DNA of 64,000 nucleotides from Clostridium fungisolvens (lineage in GTDB: Bacteria; Bacillota; Clostridia; Clostridiales; Clostridiaceae), in NCBI RefSeq assembly GCF_014193895.1, contig NZ_BLZR01000001.1, forward strand, positions 4,989,475 through 5,053,474, written 5' to 3'. Below, piece after piece: positions 1 through 8,116 of the stretch. Numbering within the stretch: position 1 is the stretch's first letter; every line of letters begins with the position of its first letter. The translations under genes were made by a program, and so were the position numbers. Below the pieces are notes generated by a model. That model had not been told where the DNA came from. It worked only from the letters and a program-made list of their open reading frames with translations, and searched no databases.

Positions 1-2
1 AA

Positions 3-185
3 CAGAGGGTTTTCTATAACACTATGTTTGAAAAAACTGAAAAGAGATCTTGGGTAAATGGATTTGGTTTGTGGGATTGGAAAGCCAAGCTTTATGATAA
101 AAAAGAAGCTTTTAATGATGATGGTTATAGTGTTTTTGGGAAGCCTGCTGAAAAAGTTATATATAATTTCTATAAAAATAAATAA
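3..185 (+). CDS. C-terminal end of a probable glycoside hydrolase (partial)
   Basis: An open frame runs in from the left edge and stops at 183-185, so only the last 60 residues are present. The tail contains WVNGFGLWDWKAKLYD and, near the end, GYSVFGKPAEKVIYNFY. An aromatic-rich segment followed by a GKPAEKV-type ending resembles the C-terminus of (beta/alpha)8-barrel glycoside hydrolases such as GH113-type mannanases; this is family recall, not a search. A strong terminator follows within 15 bases. The GntR gene lies downstream in the opposite orientation and could control sugar-related genes here. Other barrel hydrolases are equally possible. Confidence 0.45.
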   Translation, partial: QRVFYNTMFEKTEKRSWVNGFGLWDWKAKLYDKKEAFNDDGYSVFGKPAEKVIYNFYKNK

Positions 186-198
186 TACGTATTAAAAT

Positions 199-246
199 TT
201 AACTTGTTAGAGTTCATTTAGTACCCTAACAAGTTAAGTTTTTTTA
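199..246 (+). terminator. Rho-independent terminator after the glycoside hydrolase
   Basis: A 12-bp perfect stem (199-210 with 226-237) and 15-base loop are followed by a run of seven T. It ends the left-edge gene and lies just beyond the end of the convergent GntR gene. Confidence 0.85.
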
Positions 247-279
247 TCAGAGAGTTTTAGTTATAGTATTATTTTATCT

Positions 280-990
280 TTAACGTACAATTACTGTTTC
301 AAATGCGAAACGATCATATCTGTGGATAGATATAGAATACTCAAATGCACTACCATTTTCAAAATAGGCAACTTGTTCTACCACTGCAACAGGATCATTA
401 GGTTCTAATTCTAAGTGTTCCTGTTCTAACTCATTTGATTTTCTAACACGTATAGTCCTATGTGAGCTCTGAACCTTTAAACCTAAATCATTTTCTATGT
501 AGGAGTAAATTGAGTCTAAAGCATGCTGTTTTTTTAGTCCTGGTATCAACCCTATAGGCATGTAGGTGTTTTCCATAACAAAGGGATTGTTATCTAGATA
601 TCTAACGCGAAGTATACTATAAACAAATTCTTCGTTTTCTAAATTGAGTTTTGATCTAATTTCTTCATTACTTGCTATAACTTCAAATTTTAATAATTCA
701 CTTGTAACCTTTCTAGTGCTATATAATGCAGTTAATCCCCTGAATTGATTTGAAACAAGTAATTTATTCATATCAGTATTGCTTATGCTTTTTACAAAGG
801 TACCAGAACCTCTTCTTTTTACTATCAATCCTTCTGATACCAATATATCTAAAGCTTTTTTTACAGTCATTTTACTAGCATCATATTTTTCACAAAGATC
901 TTTTTCAAATGGTAACTGTTCATTTGCCTGAAGAGTACCTTGAACTATTTGATTTCTTATATCATTTGCTATTTGCATATATTTAGTCAT
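280..990 (-). CDS. GntR-family regulator, HutC/UTRA subfamily
   Basis: 236-residue transcription factor. Residues 5-70 form a GntR winged helix (PFEKDLCEKYDASKMTVKKA, then GLIVKRRGSGTFV). Residues about 90-230 fit a UTRA effector domain, with an ENTYMPIGLIPGL-like segment and a YSISIHRYDRF ending. Regulators of this subfamily are usually repressors released by phosphosugars or other small metabolites. The start has a good GGGAGAAC ribosome binding site at 991-1000. The decamer TATAAGTATA occurs three times upstream, suggesting autoregulation. The neighbouring carbohydrate-type enzyme hints at a sugar regulon, but the ligand cannot be read from the sequence. Confidence 0.85.
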   Translation of the reverse strand: MTKYMQIANDIRNQIVQGTLQANEQLPFEKDLCEKYDASKMTVKKALDILVSEGLIVKRRGSGTFVKSISNTDMNKLLVSNQFRGLTALYSTRKVTSELLKFEVIASNEEIRSKLNLENEEFVYSILRVRYLDNNPFVMENTYMPIGLIPGLKKQHALDSIYSYIENDLGLKVQSSHRTIRVRKSNELEQEHLELEPNDPVAVVEQVAYFENGSAFEYSISIHRYDRFAFETVIVR

Positions 991-1013
991 ATCGTTCTCC
1001 CAAATTCAAAAAA

Positions 1014-1050
1014 TAGGTATATACTTATATTATAGCATTTTATACTTATA
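1014..1050. promoter_or_regulatory. Candidate GntR operator pair in front of the regulator
   Basis: The decamer TATACTTATA (reverse complement TATAAGTATA) is present at 1020-1029 and again at 1041-1050, 21 bp apart, i.e. two helical turns. Both lie 30-60 bp upstream of the GntR start, where its promoter should be. The same decamer occurs at 1194-1203. Confidence 0.5.
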
Positions 1051-1190
1051 TAATATATAGATGTTTAATAAATTTTGAAAGGACTTTAAATATAGTATTT
1101 ATAGTGATTTAACTTTATTTATAAATAGTTATCTAAATATGAGGGCTATACTTTTACTTTGTAGCAAGGTGTAAATTTAAATATTTAATT

Positions 1191-1206
1191 TTGTATAAGT
1201 ATACAA
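1191..1206. promoter_or_regulatory. Palindromic candidate GntR operator
   Basis: TTGTATA-AG-TATACAA is a perfect 7-bp inverted repeat with a 2-base spacer. It matches the general form of HutC/TreR-type GntR operators (TTGTATA..TATACAA). It lies between the regulator and the divergent surface protein gene, so it could act on either. Confidence 0.5.
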
Positions 1207-1345
1207 TAGAGTTACTTTGCAGTGATATATAAATATAGATATTTGAAAATGAATTAGATATAATATATTTAATAAAATTAGGGTGATTTATGGTCAGAGT
1301 AAGGTAGTTTTAGACAAGTAATATTATTAATGTAATGGAGGGTAT

Positions 1346-2002
1346 ATGGGGAAAAAAGAGAAGCTATTAATTATGGCAAACATAGTAGTTGGAGTTGCTA
1401 CAATTTCAGCTATAGCTACAGGTATACATAAGTATGGAAATCTATCTAAGAAGGACGCCGTTATAAATAATGTAAACATATCAACTAAAAAAGATCAAAC
1501 TTTACAGCCAGATGATAAGAGTGGGGTGAAAGATAATAATACAAGCTCACAGCAGACTGATATTAAAGTTAAGGACACTTCTGTAGATACTAGTACTACT
1601 AAAAAAAATGGTGCAGATACTAGTGGAATATCACAAACTACAAGTACAACCAACACTACAAAGGCAGTGACAGGTAGTAGTAAGAATAGTAACAAAAGTA
1701 ATACATCAAAATCAAGTTCAAACACAACTTCTTTAACAAATGATAATTCAAATATAACCACAAACACAGAAAGTAAGAATACTCAACCTTCTAGCAGTAA
1801 TAGTACAGTTGATACTACTAAGCAAGAAGCTTCTGCTAGTACAACTGAAAGCAGTGGGCAAACAGGTAATTCAACTACACCACCGTCTGGTACTAATGGT
1901 ACAAGCAGTGATTCTACTAAAAGTAGTGATACTTCAAGCAATCAAACATCCTCAAATACTGCAGACTCAGGCAAACAGGAACAATCTTCAGGTACAAATT
2001 AG
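1346..2002 (+). CDS. Ser/Thr/Asn-rich, membrane-anchored or secreted low-complexity protein
   Basis: 218 residues starting at ATG 1346 behind GGAGGG. Residues 8-26 (IMANIVVGVATISAIATGI) form a single hydrophobic segment: an N-terminal anchor or uncleaved signal. From about residue 45 the rest is low complexity, made almost only of Ser, Thr, Asn, Lys, Gln, Asp and Gly, with no recognisable domain or cell-wall sorting motif. Such tails usually act as flexible, often glycosylated, surface spacers. No function can be assigned. A 13-bp stem terminator follows. Long overlapping frames inside this gene are artefacts of its repetitive composition. Confidence 0.7.
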   Translation: MGKKEKLLIMANIVVGVATISAIATGIHKYGNLSKKDAVINNVNISTKKDQTLQPDDKSGVKDNNTSSQQTDIKVKDTSVDTSTTKKNGADTSGISQTTSTTNTTKAVTGSSKNSNKSNTSKSSSNTTSLTNDNSNITTNTESKNTQPSSSNSTVDTTKQEASASTTESSGQTGNSTTPPSGTNGTSSDSTKSSDTSSNQTSSNTADSGKQEQSSGTN

Positions 2003-2051
2003 AATGTACATATAAATGTTAGGACATATTTAACAGCACCAATAAAGTAAG

Positions 2052-2100
2052 AAAGTCTACTAAATTATTTATCTCAAAATATTTTAGTAGACTTTTATTT
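2052..2100. terminator. Bidirectional terminator between convergent genes
   Basis: A 13-bp perfect stem (2052-2064 with 2083-2095) with TTTTATTTG on the + side and T-rich sequence on the - side. It lies between the Ser/Thr-rich gene and the MFS gene. Confidence 0.8.
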
Positions 2101-2164
2101 GTTTGTTCTAATAAGAAGTTTATTTAATGAAGGTAAAGCTTTCTATTTTGATTTCTTAAAGTTA

Positions 2165-3892
2165 TTAATTAGAACTTACAGGTTTTGTCTTCCTTGATAA
2201 TAAAAGAGTGAATATCAAGCCTAATAGCGCTATTGCAGCTGCTCCTATGAATAATTTTGCAAAGCCTTCATTTAAGGTGCTTTGGAACATATTTTCTATT
2301 GAAGACCTAATTGCATCTATTTGAGCAAGATAGTCTGATTTCCATTGGGCAACCAAGGTATCTGCAGTGACTCCTTTTGGAAGCTTACTATTTTGTAATT
2401 GTTGCTTTAGCATTGGAGAAAATTTATCTATCATTGAACCGCTGAATTGTTTTAGTACATCAGTTATTGTTGTAACATCAGCATTTTGAAGAGCTGCTAG
2501 TTGATCAGGAGATATTGATGATGAACCTCCTTGAGTCATAGAAACTGCTGTATTGCTGCCTGGGATAGTTACCTTAGGAAGTATAGTCATTAATTTAGGT
2601 GATATATTTTTCCCAGCTTCAGATATAAATCCTATAAGTATATTAGGTGATATTGCAACACCTATAGATCTTATTAGAGATAGTGTTGATTGGGCTGATG
2701 CTGTTTCGCTAGGATCAACATTTGTTTGCATTAGATAATTAAGTGGTGTTCCCATGCAGAATCCCATTCCAAGACCTATAAAAGCTAACCCAATTAGCAA
2801 AGAAATAAAAGATGGATTTTTTGCTACAATGAAAGCTAAGGTTGAACTTCCTATCAAGGTGGAGGCAAATCCCATACTAAGTACTAGCTTAGGTGAATAT
2901 TTGTCTACAAGTCTTCCGCCTAATGGTGCTGAAATACCTGAGAATATAGCCATAAGAGTTACCAGATAGCCACCTGAACCAGTTTTTAGCTTTAATGCAT
3001 TTTCTCCAAATTGAGGCACAAACACTATTCCCATCATACCTGCTCCAGTTATGAAAGAAATCAAAAGTGTAAGAGCAATCTCTCTATTTGTAAAGTATTT
3101 AAGGTTTAAAATGGGATCTAAAGACTTTCTTTCAACTATTATAAATATAGGAAGTAGAATTATAAATGCTAGCAGGTAAGGCCAAACTTTGGTTGAAGCT
3201 ATACTGTTTTTAAAGTCGTGAAATTGTAAGTTTGTAAGTGCATACATTAATGCAAGAATTAATAAAGTCACTATAATGCTACCCAATACATCCATCTTTT
3301 TAGGTTCTTTTACAATACCTTCATCTTTTACAATTAATGCTGTTATTATTACGCCAATACATATTGGAACATTAATTAAAAATAATACACCCCAATTAGA
3401 ATTACCAACTAAATTAAGTAGTGCAGAGCCAACAGTTGGTCCTAATGTAGTAGAAACACCATATATAGCTCCTACCAATCCAAGAGCAGAACCTCTTTTC
3501 TCAATTGGAAAGCTTTCGCCTATATAAGCAGTGGCTACTGGCATTATTCCTCCTCCGCCCAATGCTTGGATCACTCTTGCTGCCAAAAGAAATGAAAAGC
3601 TGCCTGCATAATTAGAAACACCACAAAGTAATGATCCTATTCCGAATAAAGCTATGCTTAAAGTGAAAACTTTCTTTTTACCATACCTGTCAGAAAATTT
3701 TCCCGCTATAGGCATAGAAACGGCATATGCAAGCGTATATATAGTTACTATCCATACACTGCTGCTAGAAGATATTGATAGTTGAGAAGCTATTACTGTT
3801 CTAGCTGGAGATACAATACCAGTGTCTAAAGCACCTATAAAAATACCTAATAGGAAGATTATGAGTAATAGTGTTCGATTGTTTTTTGCCAT
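2165..3892 (-). CDS. MFS drug-efflux transporter, DHA2 (EmrB/QacA) family
   Basis: 575-residue membrane protein. It carries typical DHA2 features: an early GALDTGIVSPA motif in TM1, the MFS motif A GKFSDRYGKKKVF in loop 2-3, and GAIYGVSTTLGPTVGSALL in the TM5 (motif C) position. The family has 14 membrane helices and exports drugs or amphipathic compounds using the proton gradient. Between the last two helices is an unusually long, soluble-looking loop of about 120 residues (roughly 425-545), expected outside the cell. The gene lies downstream of a TetR regulator on the same strand, and both have near-identical palindromes in front of them, so it is probably induced by a TetR ligand. Substrate unknown. 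Confidence 0.9.
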   Translation of the reverse strand: MAKNNRTLLLIIFLLGIFIGALDTGIVSPARTVIASQLSISSSSSVWIVTIYTLAYAVSMPIAGKFSDRYGKKKVFTLSIALFGIGSLLCGVSNYAGSFSFLLAARVIQALGGGGIMPVATAYIGESFPIEKRGSALGLVGAIYGVSTTLGPTVGSALLNLVGNSNWGVLFLINVPICIGVIITALIVKDEGIVKEPKKMDVLGSIIVTLLILALMYALTNLQFHDFKNSIASTKVWPYLLAFIILLPIFIIVERKSLDPILNLKYFTNREIALTLLISFITGAGMMGIVFVPQFGENALKLKTGSGGYLVTLMAIFSGISAPLGGRLVDKYSPKLVLSMGFASTLIGSSTLAFIVAKNPSFISLLIGLAFIGLGMGFCMGTPLNYLMQTNVDPSETASAQSTLSLIRSIGVAISPNILIGFISEAGKNISPKLMTILPKVTIPGSNTAVSMTQGGSSSISPDQLAALQNADVTTITDVLKQFSGSMIDKFSPMLKQQLQNSKLPKGVTADTLVAQWKSDYLAQIDAIRSSIENMFQSTLNEGFAKLFIGAAAIALLGLIFTLLLSRKTKPVSSN

Positions 3893-3906
3893 GAAAAACT
3901 CCTTTC

Positions 3907-3919
3907 TGAACTGTGTTCA
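3907..3919 (-). promoter_or_regulatory. TetR operator copy in front of the MFS gene
   Basis: TGAAC-TGT-GTTCA, a perfect 5-3-5 palindrome 15 bp upstream of the MFS start. It matches the palindrome TGAACA-A-TGTTCA in front of the TetR gene, giving a shared consensus TGAACNNNGTTCA. Confidence 0.6.
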
Positions 3920-3936
3920 TTTAAAATTAAAATAAA

Positions 3937-3964
3937 ATCATTTAGTTTAGTTCAACTAAATGAT
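3937..3964. promoter_or_regulatory. Inverted repeat between the TetR and MFS genes
   Basis: An 11-bp perfect inverted repeat (3937-3947 with 3954-3964) with a 6-base spacer, directly after the TetR stop codon. On the - strand it is followed by TTTATTTTAATTTT, so it could be a weak terminator that separates regulator and transporter expression. Confidence 0.5.
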
Positions 3965-3969
3965 ATAAA

Positions 3970-4500
3970 TTACATTTTGATTGAGTAGTATATTTCATCA
4001 AAGGATATGTCTTTTTGTTTTACTGCAAAGGTCATAGAGTTTATTATGAGCTTAGCTAACTTTTTAGTATTTATTAAAGGTTTTATTTCTCCTTTTTCTA
4101 TTGCTATATTAATTGATTTTTCTAGAGCCTCATAAATTTGATCAAATATATATTGGTGTGGGCAACCTTTAGAACCATCCGCTGTCATCATCATAAAAGT
4201 ATCTATATAAGTAGATAAAAATTTATCTATATCAGAATAAATTAGAAATAATTTATCTTTTATGTGGATATCTTTATATATAAGTGAATTAGAAAGTTCA
4301 ATTACCTTATCCCAGTCATTAGTTATAATTTCTATAATTAAAGCATCTTTATTAGAAAAATAATTATAAAATGTTCCTATACCTATATTGCAGGATTTAG
4401 CAATATCTCTTATATTGAAATTATTATAGCCACTATTAGTAAGAACTAATCTACCTTCTTCGGTCAATTTATCTTTAATATTGAGTAATATCTTAGGCAT
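3970..4500 (-). CDS. TetR/AcrR-family repressor of the adjacent MFS efflux gene
   Basis: 176 residues from ATG 4500, chosen because AAAGGAG lies 8 bases upstream; an in-frame TTG at 4527 has no such site and falls inside the operator. The N-terminal 50 residues form a TetR helix-turn-helix (FNIRDIAKSCNIGIGTFYNY followed by FSNKDALI). The C-terminal part is the variable ligand-binding domain. A perfect palindrome 21 bp upstream of the start and a near-identical one before the MFS gene support autoregulation and control of the pump. The inducer is unknown. Confidence 0.85.
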   Translation of the reverse strand: MPKILLNIKDKLTEEGRLVLTNSGYNNFNIRDIAKSCNIGIGTFYNYFSNKDALIIEIITNDWDKVIELSNSLIYKDIHIKDKLFLIYSDIDKFLSTYIDTFMMMTADGSKGCPHQYIFDQIYEALEKSINIAIEKGEIKPLINTKKLAKLIINSMTFAVKQKDISFDEIYYSIKM

Positions 4501-4520
4501 TTTTAGGCTCCTTTGTTTTA

Positions 4521-4533
4521 TGAACAATGTTCA
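4521..4533 (-). promoter_or_regulatory. TetR operator at its own promoter
   Basis: TGAACA-A-TGTTCA, a perfect 6-1-6 palindrome 21 bp upstream of the TetR start codon, paired with the copy at 3907-3919. Confidence 0.65.
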
Positions 4534-4753
4534 CTAATAATATTATTATATTGCAAATACTATAAAATGCAATATATAAAATAAAGTTTATAAAAATTTA
4601 ATTTCAAATAGGAAAAAAATAGTTTATATTTAATGTAAGTTAATTACATAAGTCTTTTATTCTTTAGACCTTTTATAATTTAATTATATTTGTGGATATA
4701 TATGAGTGACACTTAGAACATAACGTGATTTAAAGAATAAAAAATACGAATTG

Positions 4754-4837
4754 TCGCCTGCCAGATTTTCCTCATATGCATTCGGAAAGGCAGATGCGCA
4801 AAAAAATCACTAAAGAAAATCGTTTCAGTGATTTTTT
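4754..4837 (+). repeat. Hairpin-terminator element, copy A (leader of the next gene)
   Basis: 4754-4800 is an imperfect hairpin: CTGCC pairs with GGCAG, TTTCC pairs with GGAAA, and the loop is TCATATGCATTC. It is followed at 4801-4837 by an 11-bp stem ending in TTTTTT. The same layout recurs at 26786, 32544 and 59318. Here it lies in the leader of the phosphodiester-glycosidase gene, 37 bases before its start, like an RNA switch with a terminator. No known riboswitch class is recognised. Confidence 0.6.
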
Positions 4838-4874
4838 CATATATAAATTAATTATTGTGAAGAGAGGGATAAGT

Positions 4875-5921
4875 ATGAGAAAGACTCGTACAGAAAGAAG
4901 TAAAGATAGAAAGAAGAAAAAAATATTAAAAGTGGCGAAGCATGGATTAGCGCTTTTTTCAACCAATATTGTAATAGGACTAGCATTATCAATACCATTA
5001 GTTTACTATGGGCCTTTTGAAAATATAAAAGAATTTATAGTTACAACTGCAATGACAACTCTTAGACATCAATACATAGCAACGCTCTTTCTAAGCAATG
5101 AAGAAATAAATAAAATAATGGACAAACAAAAAATAGAGGATGATGTTAATAGTGACATATCTCAAATAGCAGTACAAACTATTGCTCCAGCTGTAAGTGA
5201 TGTAAGTAGTGAACAACAAAAGAATAATAATGATCCTTACAATGGAATAAAGCTAATTGATATAAGCAATGATAGATATAAAGGATATGTATTAATAATT
5301 GATGATCCTAAAAGAATAACAGTGGCTTCTTCTACTAAACTCGGAAGCAGCGGTATGAAATTAGATGAGATAATGAAGGAAGAAAAAGCTCTAGTGGGTA
5401 TAAATGCAGGAGGATTTGAAGATGAGAATGGTAAGGGGAATGGCGGAAAACCTTTAGGTGTAGTAGTTCATGAAGGAAAAGTAGTATACGGAAATGAAGG
5501 AGTAGATTATTCAGTAATAGGTTTCAATAACGATGGTGTTTTAGTACTTGGAAGATATACTTTAAATCAAATAAGACAAAATAATATTATGGAAGCTGTT
5601 TCTTTTTCTCCTTTTTTAATAGTGAATGGTGAACCTACAATAAAAAGTGGAAATGGTGGATGGGGTATTGCGCCTAGAACAGCTATTGGTCAAAGAAAAG
5701 ATGGGTCTGTAGTTATGCTTGCTATAGATGGACGCCAGGTTTCAAGTGTGGGAGCAACATTAAGAGATGTTCAAGATATATTGCTTCAATACGATGTTTA
5801 TAATGCAGCTAATTTAGATGGAGGAGCATCCACAACTATGTATTATAAAGATAAAATAATAAATAAACCGTCATCTCTAGCTGGTCCAAGAACTTTACCT
5901 ACAGCATTTATAGTTAAATAA
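4875..5921 (+). CDS. Phosphodiester glycosidase-domain (NAGPA/DUF2233) membrane-anchored protein
   Basis: 348 residues from ATG 4875, preceded by AGAGAGGGA; an upstream in-frame ATG at 4776 falls inside the repeated hairpin element and is rejected. A Lys/Arg-rich N-terminus is followed by one membrane segment (about residues 20-42), so the catalytic part is outside the cell. The C-terminal half has the NAGPA-type core: INAGGFEDENG, SPFLIVNGEP, APRTAIGQRKDG and ANLDGGASTTMYY. The family cleaves GlcNAc-1-phosphodiesters in mammals; bacterial members act on envelope polymers with unclear substrates. It follows a repeated hairpin-terminator leader and may be controlled by it. Confidence 0.85.
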   Translation: MRKTRTERSKDRKKKKILKVAKHGLALFSTNIVIGLALSIPLVYYGPFENIKEFIVTTAMTTLRHQYIATLFLSNEEINKIMDKQKIEDDVNSDISQIAVQTIAPAVSDVSSEQQKNNNDPYNGIKLIDISNDRYKGYVLIIDDPKRITVASSTKLGSSGMKLDEIMKEEKALVGINAGGFEDENGKGNGGKPLGVVVHEGKVVYGNEGVDYSVIGFNNDGVLVLGRYTLNQIRQNNIMEAVSFSPFLIVNGEPTIKSGNGGWGIAPRTAIGQRKDGSVVMLAIDGRQVSSVGATLRDVQDILLQYDVYNAANLDGGASTTMYYKDKIINKPSSLAGPRTLPTAFIVK

Positions 5922-5922
5922 A

Positions 5923-5993
5923 GATGTACCACTTCGAATTGAAATCTATTTTTAAAACTCTCACGGTTTCTGGTAAGAGAATTTAAAAATATA
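5923..5993. repeat. Degenerate copy of the GATGTAYCACTTCG palindromic element
   Basis: Begins with GATGTACCACTTCGAA just after the preceding stop codon and contains an inner hairpin (TTTTTAAAACTCTC paired with AGAGAATTTAAAAA). The right terminal repeat is missing or decayed. Related copies are at 30411, 34834, 49435 and, weaker, 60810. Confidence 0.5.
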
Positions 5994-6101
5994 AATTCTA
6001 ATAAGGAATAGTTTATCTATAGCAGCCAATAATAAAAAACACCTAATAAGATATAATAAGCTGTATGGGATTTCTTGTACTATATGGGAGTGTGATGATT
6101 T

Positions 6102-7352
6102 TTGAACTCTAGTCTTATGTGGGACTTTATAATATTAGTAATTTTATTAGCTCTTTCTAGTTTTTTTTCGGCAGCAGAGACTGCATTAATGTCTTTGAGT
6201 AAGATAAGAATAAGACATTTAGTGGAGGAAAATATAAAAGGAGCTAAGTTAGTGGAAAAACTAACAGAAGAACCTAATAAACTTTTAGGAAGTATTTTAA
6301 TTGGTAATAATGTTGTGAATATAGGAGCTTCTGCTCTTGCTACAACTGTAACTGTAAGACTTGTAAAAAGTGATTGGGGGGCTGCTATAGCTACCGCAGT
6401 AATGACTATCTTAATATTAATATTTGGTGAGATAACTCCAAAGTCATTAGCTAAACAGAAGTCTGAATCTGTATCTTTACATTTAATAGGTCCTATAAGT
6501 TTAGTAGTTAATATATTAAAGCCATTTGTTTGGATATTTAATAAAATATCTCTATTGTTTATAAAAATGCTAGGTGGAGAGACTACTATCAATCAACATT
6601 TTATAACGGAAGAAGAACTTAAGACAATTGTAAATGTAAGTGAGGAAGAGGGAGTACTGGAAATTGAAGAAAAGCAGATGATATACAATGTATTTGAATT
6701 TGGGGACCTTCAAGTAAAAGATGTAATGGTACAAAGGATTGATATAATTGCAGCAAGTGTTGAAGTGACCTATGAAGAAATAATTCAAATAATAAAAGAT
6801 GAACAATTCTCTAGGATACCTATATATGGTGAGACTATAGATGACATATTAGGAGTTTTAAATGTGAAAGATTTAATACTGGCTGAGGATGTGAATAATA
6901 ACTTTTCAGTCAAGGATTATATGAGGACTCCTCTTTATACTTTTGAATTTAAAAAAATAACTGAACTTTTTGGTGAAATGAAAAAGACTAGAAACCATAT
7001 GGCTGTAGTTCTAGATGAATATGGTGGAACCGTGGGAATTGTAACCATAGAGGATTTAGTGGAAGAAATTGTTGGTGATATTGAAGATGAATATGATGAT
7101 GAAACTGATAATCCTATTGAGGTAGTAAAAGAAGATGAATATATCGTAGATGGAAGTATGAGGATAAATGATCTAAATGAATTAATAGGAACGAAGTTAG
7201 AATCTGAAGAATTTGATTCTATAGGAGGCTTTATAATAGGACAGATAGGTAAGATGCCTGAAGAAAATGAGGAAGTATCCTATCTTAATACAAGATTTGT
7301 AGTTGAAGAAGTTGAACGAAATAGAATAAAGAAGGTTAGAATCTACACTTAA
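6102..7352 (+). CDS. CNNM/CorC-type (hemolysin C family) membrane protein with CBS domains
   Basis: 416 residues, with TTG 6102 as the start because GGGAGTG lies about 11 bases upstream. Residues 5-180 form a CNNM (DUF21) membrane domain with several helices, including FFSAAETALMSLSKIRIRHL and GEITPKSLAK. A CBS pair follows (about 205-330; VKDVMVQRIDI, DEYGGTVGIVTIEDLVEEIV), then a CorC/HlyC C-terminal domain. Bacterial CNNM proteins are linked to Mg2+ export or cobalt resistance, with the CBS pair binding ATP. The name hemolysin is historical. It stands alone with a terminator downstream. Confidence 0.9.
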   Translation: MNSSLMWDFIILVILLALSSFFSAAETALMSLSKIRIRHLVEENIKGAKLVEKLTEEPNKLLGSILIGNNVVNIGASALATTVTVRLVKSDWGAAIATAVMTILILIFGEITPKSLAKQKSESVSLHLIGPISLVVNILKPFVWIFNKISLLFIKMLGGETTINQHFITEEELKTIVNVSEEEGVLEIEEKQMIYNVFEFGDLQVKDVMVQRIDIIAASVEVTYEEIIQIIKDEQFSRIPIYGETIDDILGVLNVKDLILAEDVNNNFSVKDYMRTPLYTFEFKKITELFGEMKKTRNHMAVVLDEYGGTVGIVTIEDLVEEIVGDIEDEYDDETDNPIEVVKEDEYIVDGSMRINDLNELIGTKLESEEFDSIGGFIIGQIGKMPEENEEVSYLNTRFVVEEVERNRIKKVRIYT

Positions 7353-7387
7353 TAAAGAATGATGAGAAGAAAGCTAATATTTAGACT

Positions 7388-7437
7388 AATAATAAATAAA
7401 GACCGTGCATGAAAGGAATTGTACTTCCTGGACTATG
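7388..7437 (+). terminator. Terminator after the CNNM/CorC gene
   Basis: A 13-bp stem (7388-7400 with 7425-7437, one G-U pair), with a second internal GGAA/TTCC pairing. The downstream T run is short and interrupted, so termination may be incomplete. Confidence 0.6.
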
Positions 7438-7619
7438 CATGGTCTTTGGCTTTATATATGAATTTAATAAATAAATGATTATTTTAAAGGTTTGAGCTAA
7501 AATATGAGATGGATTTATGATAACATTAAATAAGTATTATCAAGGGGTTGGTGTGATATCTAATATATACAATATTTTACAACAATAATTATATTGTTTA
7601 AAGATAGGAATGATAATGA

Positions 7620-8060
7620 ATGAACTTTATGGAAGAAGCTCTTAAAGAGGCTATTATAGCTAAAAGTCTAAACGAAGTACCAGTAGGGGCCATAATTGTT
7701 AAGGATGGAATAATAATAGGAAGAGGGCATAATTTAAGGGAAAAAAGAAAATCTCCTTTGGCTCATGCTGAGATAATTGCTATTGAAGAAGCTTCCAGGA
7801 ATCTTGGGTCGTGGAGATTAAGTGGATGTGAAATGTTTGTGACCTTAGAACCTTGTGTTATGTGCGCAGGAGCTATAATACAAAGTAGAATATCAAAACT
7901 CCATATTGGAACATTTGATCCAAATGGAGGGGCTTGTGGTTCTATTATAAATTTGACCCAAAACACAAATCTAAGCTTTTTTGTACAGGTTAATTGGTGC
8001 TATGATGAGAGATGTAGTTTAATAATAAGTGATTTTTTTAAGGAGAGAAGAAATAAATGA
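7620..8060 (+). CDS. tadA: tRNA-specific adenosine deaminase TadA
   Basis: 146 residues, the usual TadA length. The zinc deaminase signature is complete: H49-A50-E51 and P78-C79-V-M-C82. It converts the wobble adenosine of tRNA-Arg(ACG) to inosine in the cytoplasm. The start at 7620 has a modest AGGA upstream; ATG 7629 is an alternative. In many Firmicutes tadA directly precedes tRNA-Ser, the SRP RNA gene and dnaX. Here those genes lie 18 kb and 28 kb downstream on the same strand, which suggests later insertions. The stop codon is the first base triplet of a strong terminator stem. Confidence 0.95.
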   Translation: MNFMEEALKEAIIAKSLNEVPVGAIIVKDGIIIGRGHNLREKRKSPLAHAEIIAIEEASRNLGSWRLSGCEMFVTLEPCVMCAGAIIQSRISKLHIGTFDPNGGACGSIINLTQNTNLSFFVQVNWCYDERCSLIISDFFKERRNK

Positions 8061-8110
8061 CCTAGATAAATAGAGAATTAGCCTTTACTCTATTTATCTA
8101 GGTCATTTAA
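8058..8110. terminator. Strong bidirectional terminator
   Basis: An 18-bp perfect stem (8058-8075 with 8088-8105) with a 12-base loop. It starts at the tadA stop codon and serves the convergent aminotransferase-like gene as well. Confidence 0.85.
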
Positions 8111-8116
8111 TATTAA

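Noticed and set aside
1495..2015. Long overlapping frames on both strands inside the Ser/Thr-rich gene
   Set aside because: They result from the repetitive codons of the real gene, and none has a ribosome binding site.
6080..6806. Frames opposite the CNNM/CorC gene
   Set aside because: They are shadows of a well-defined protein with intact CBS motifs.
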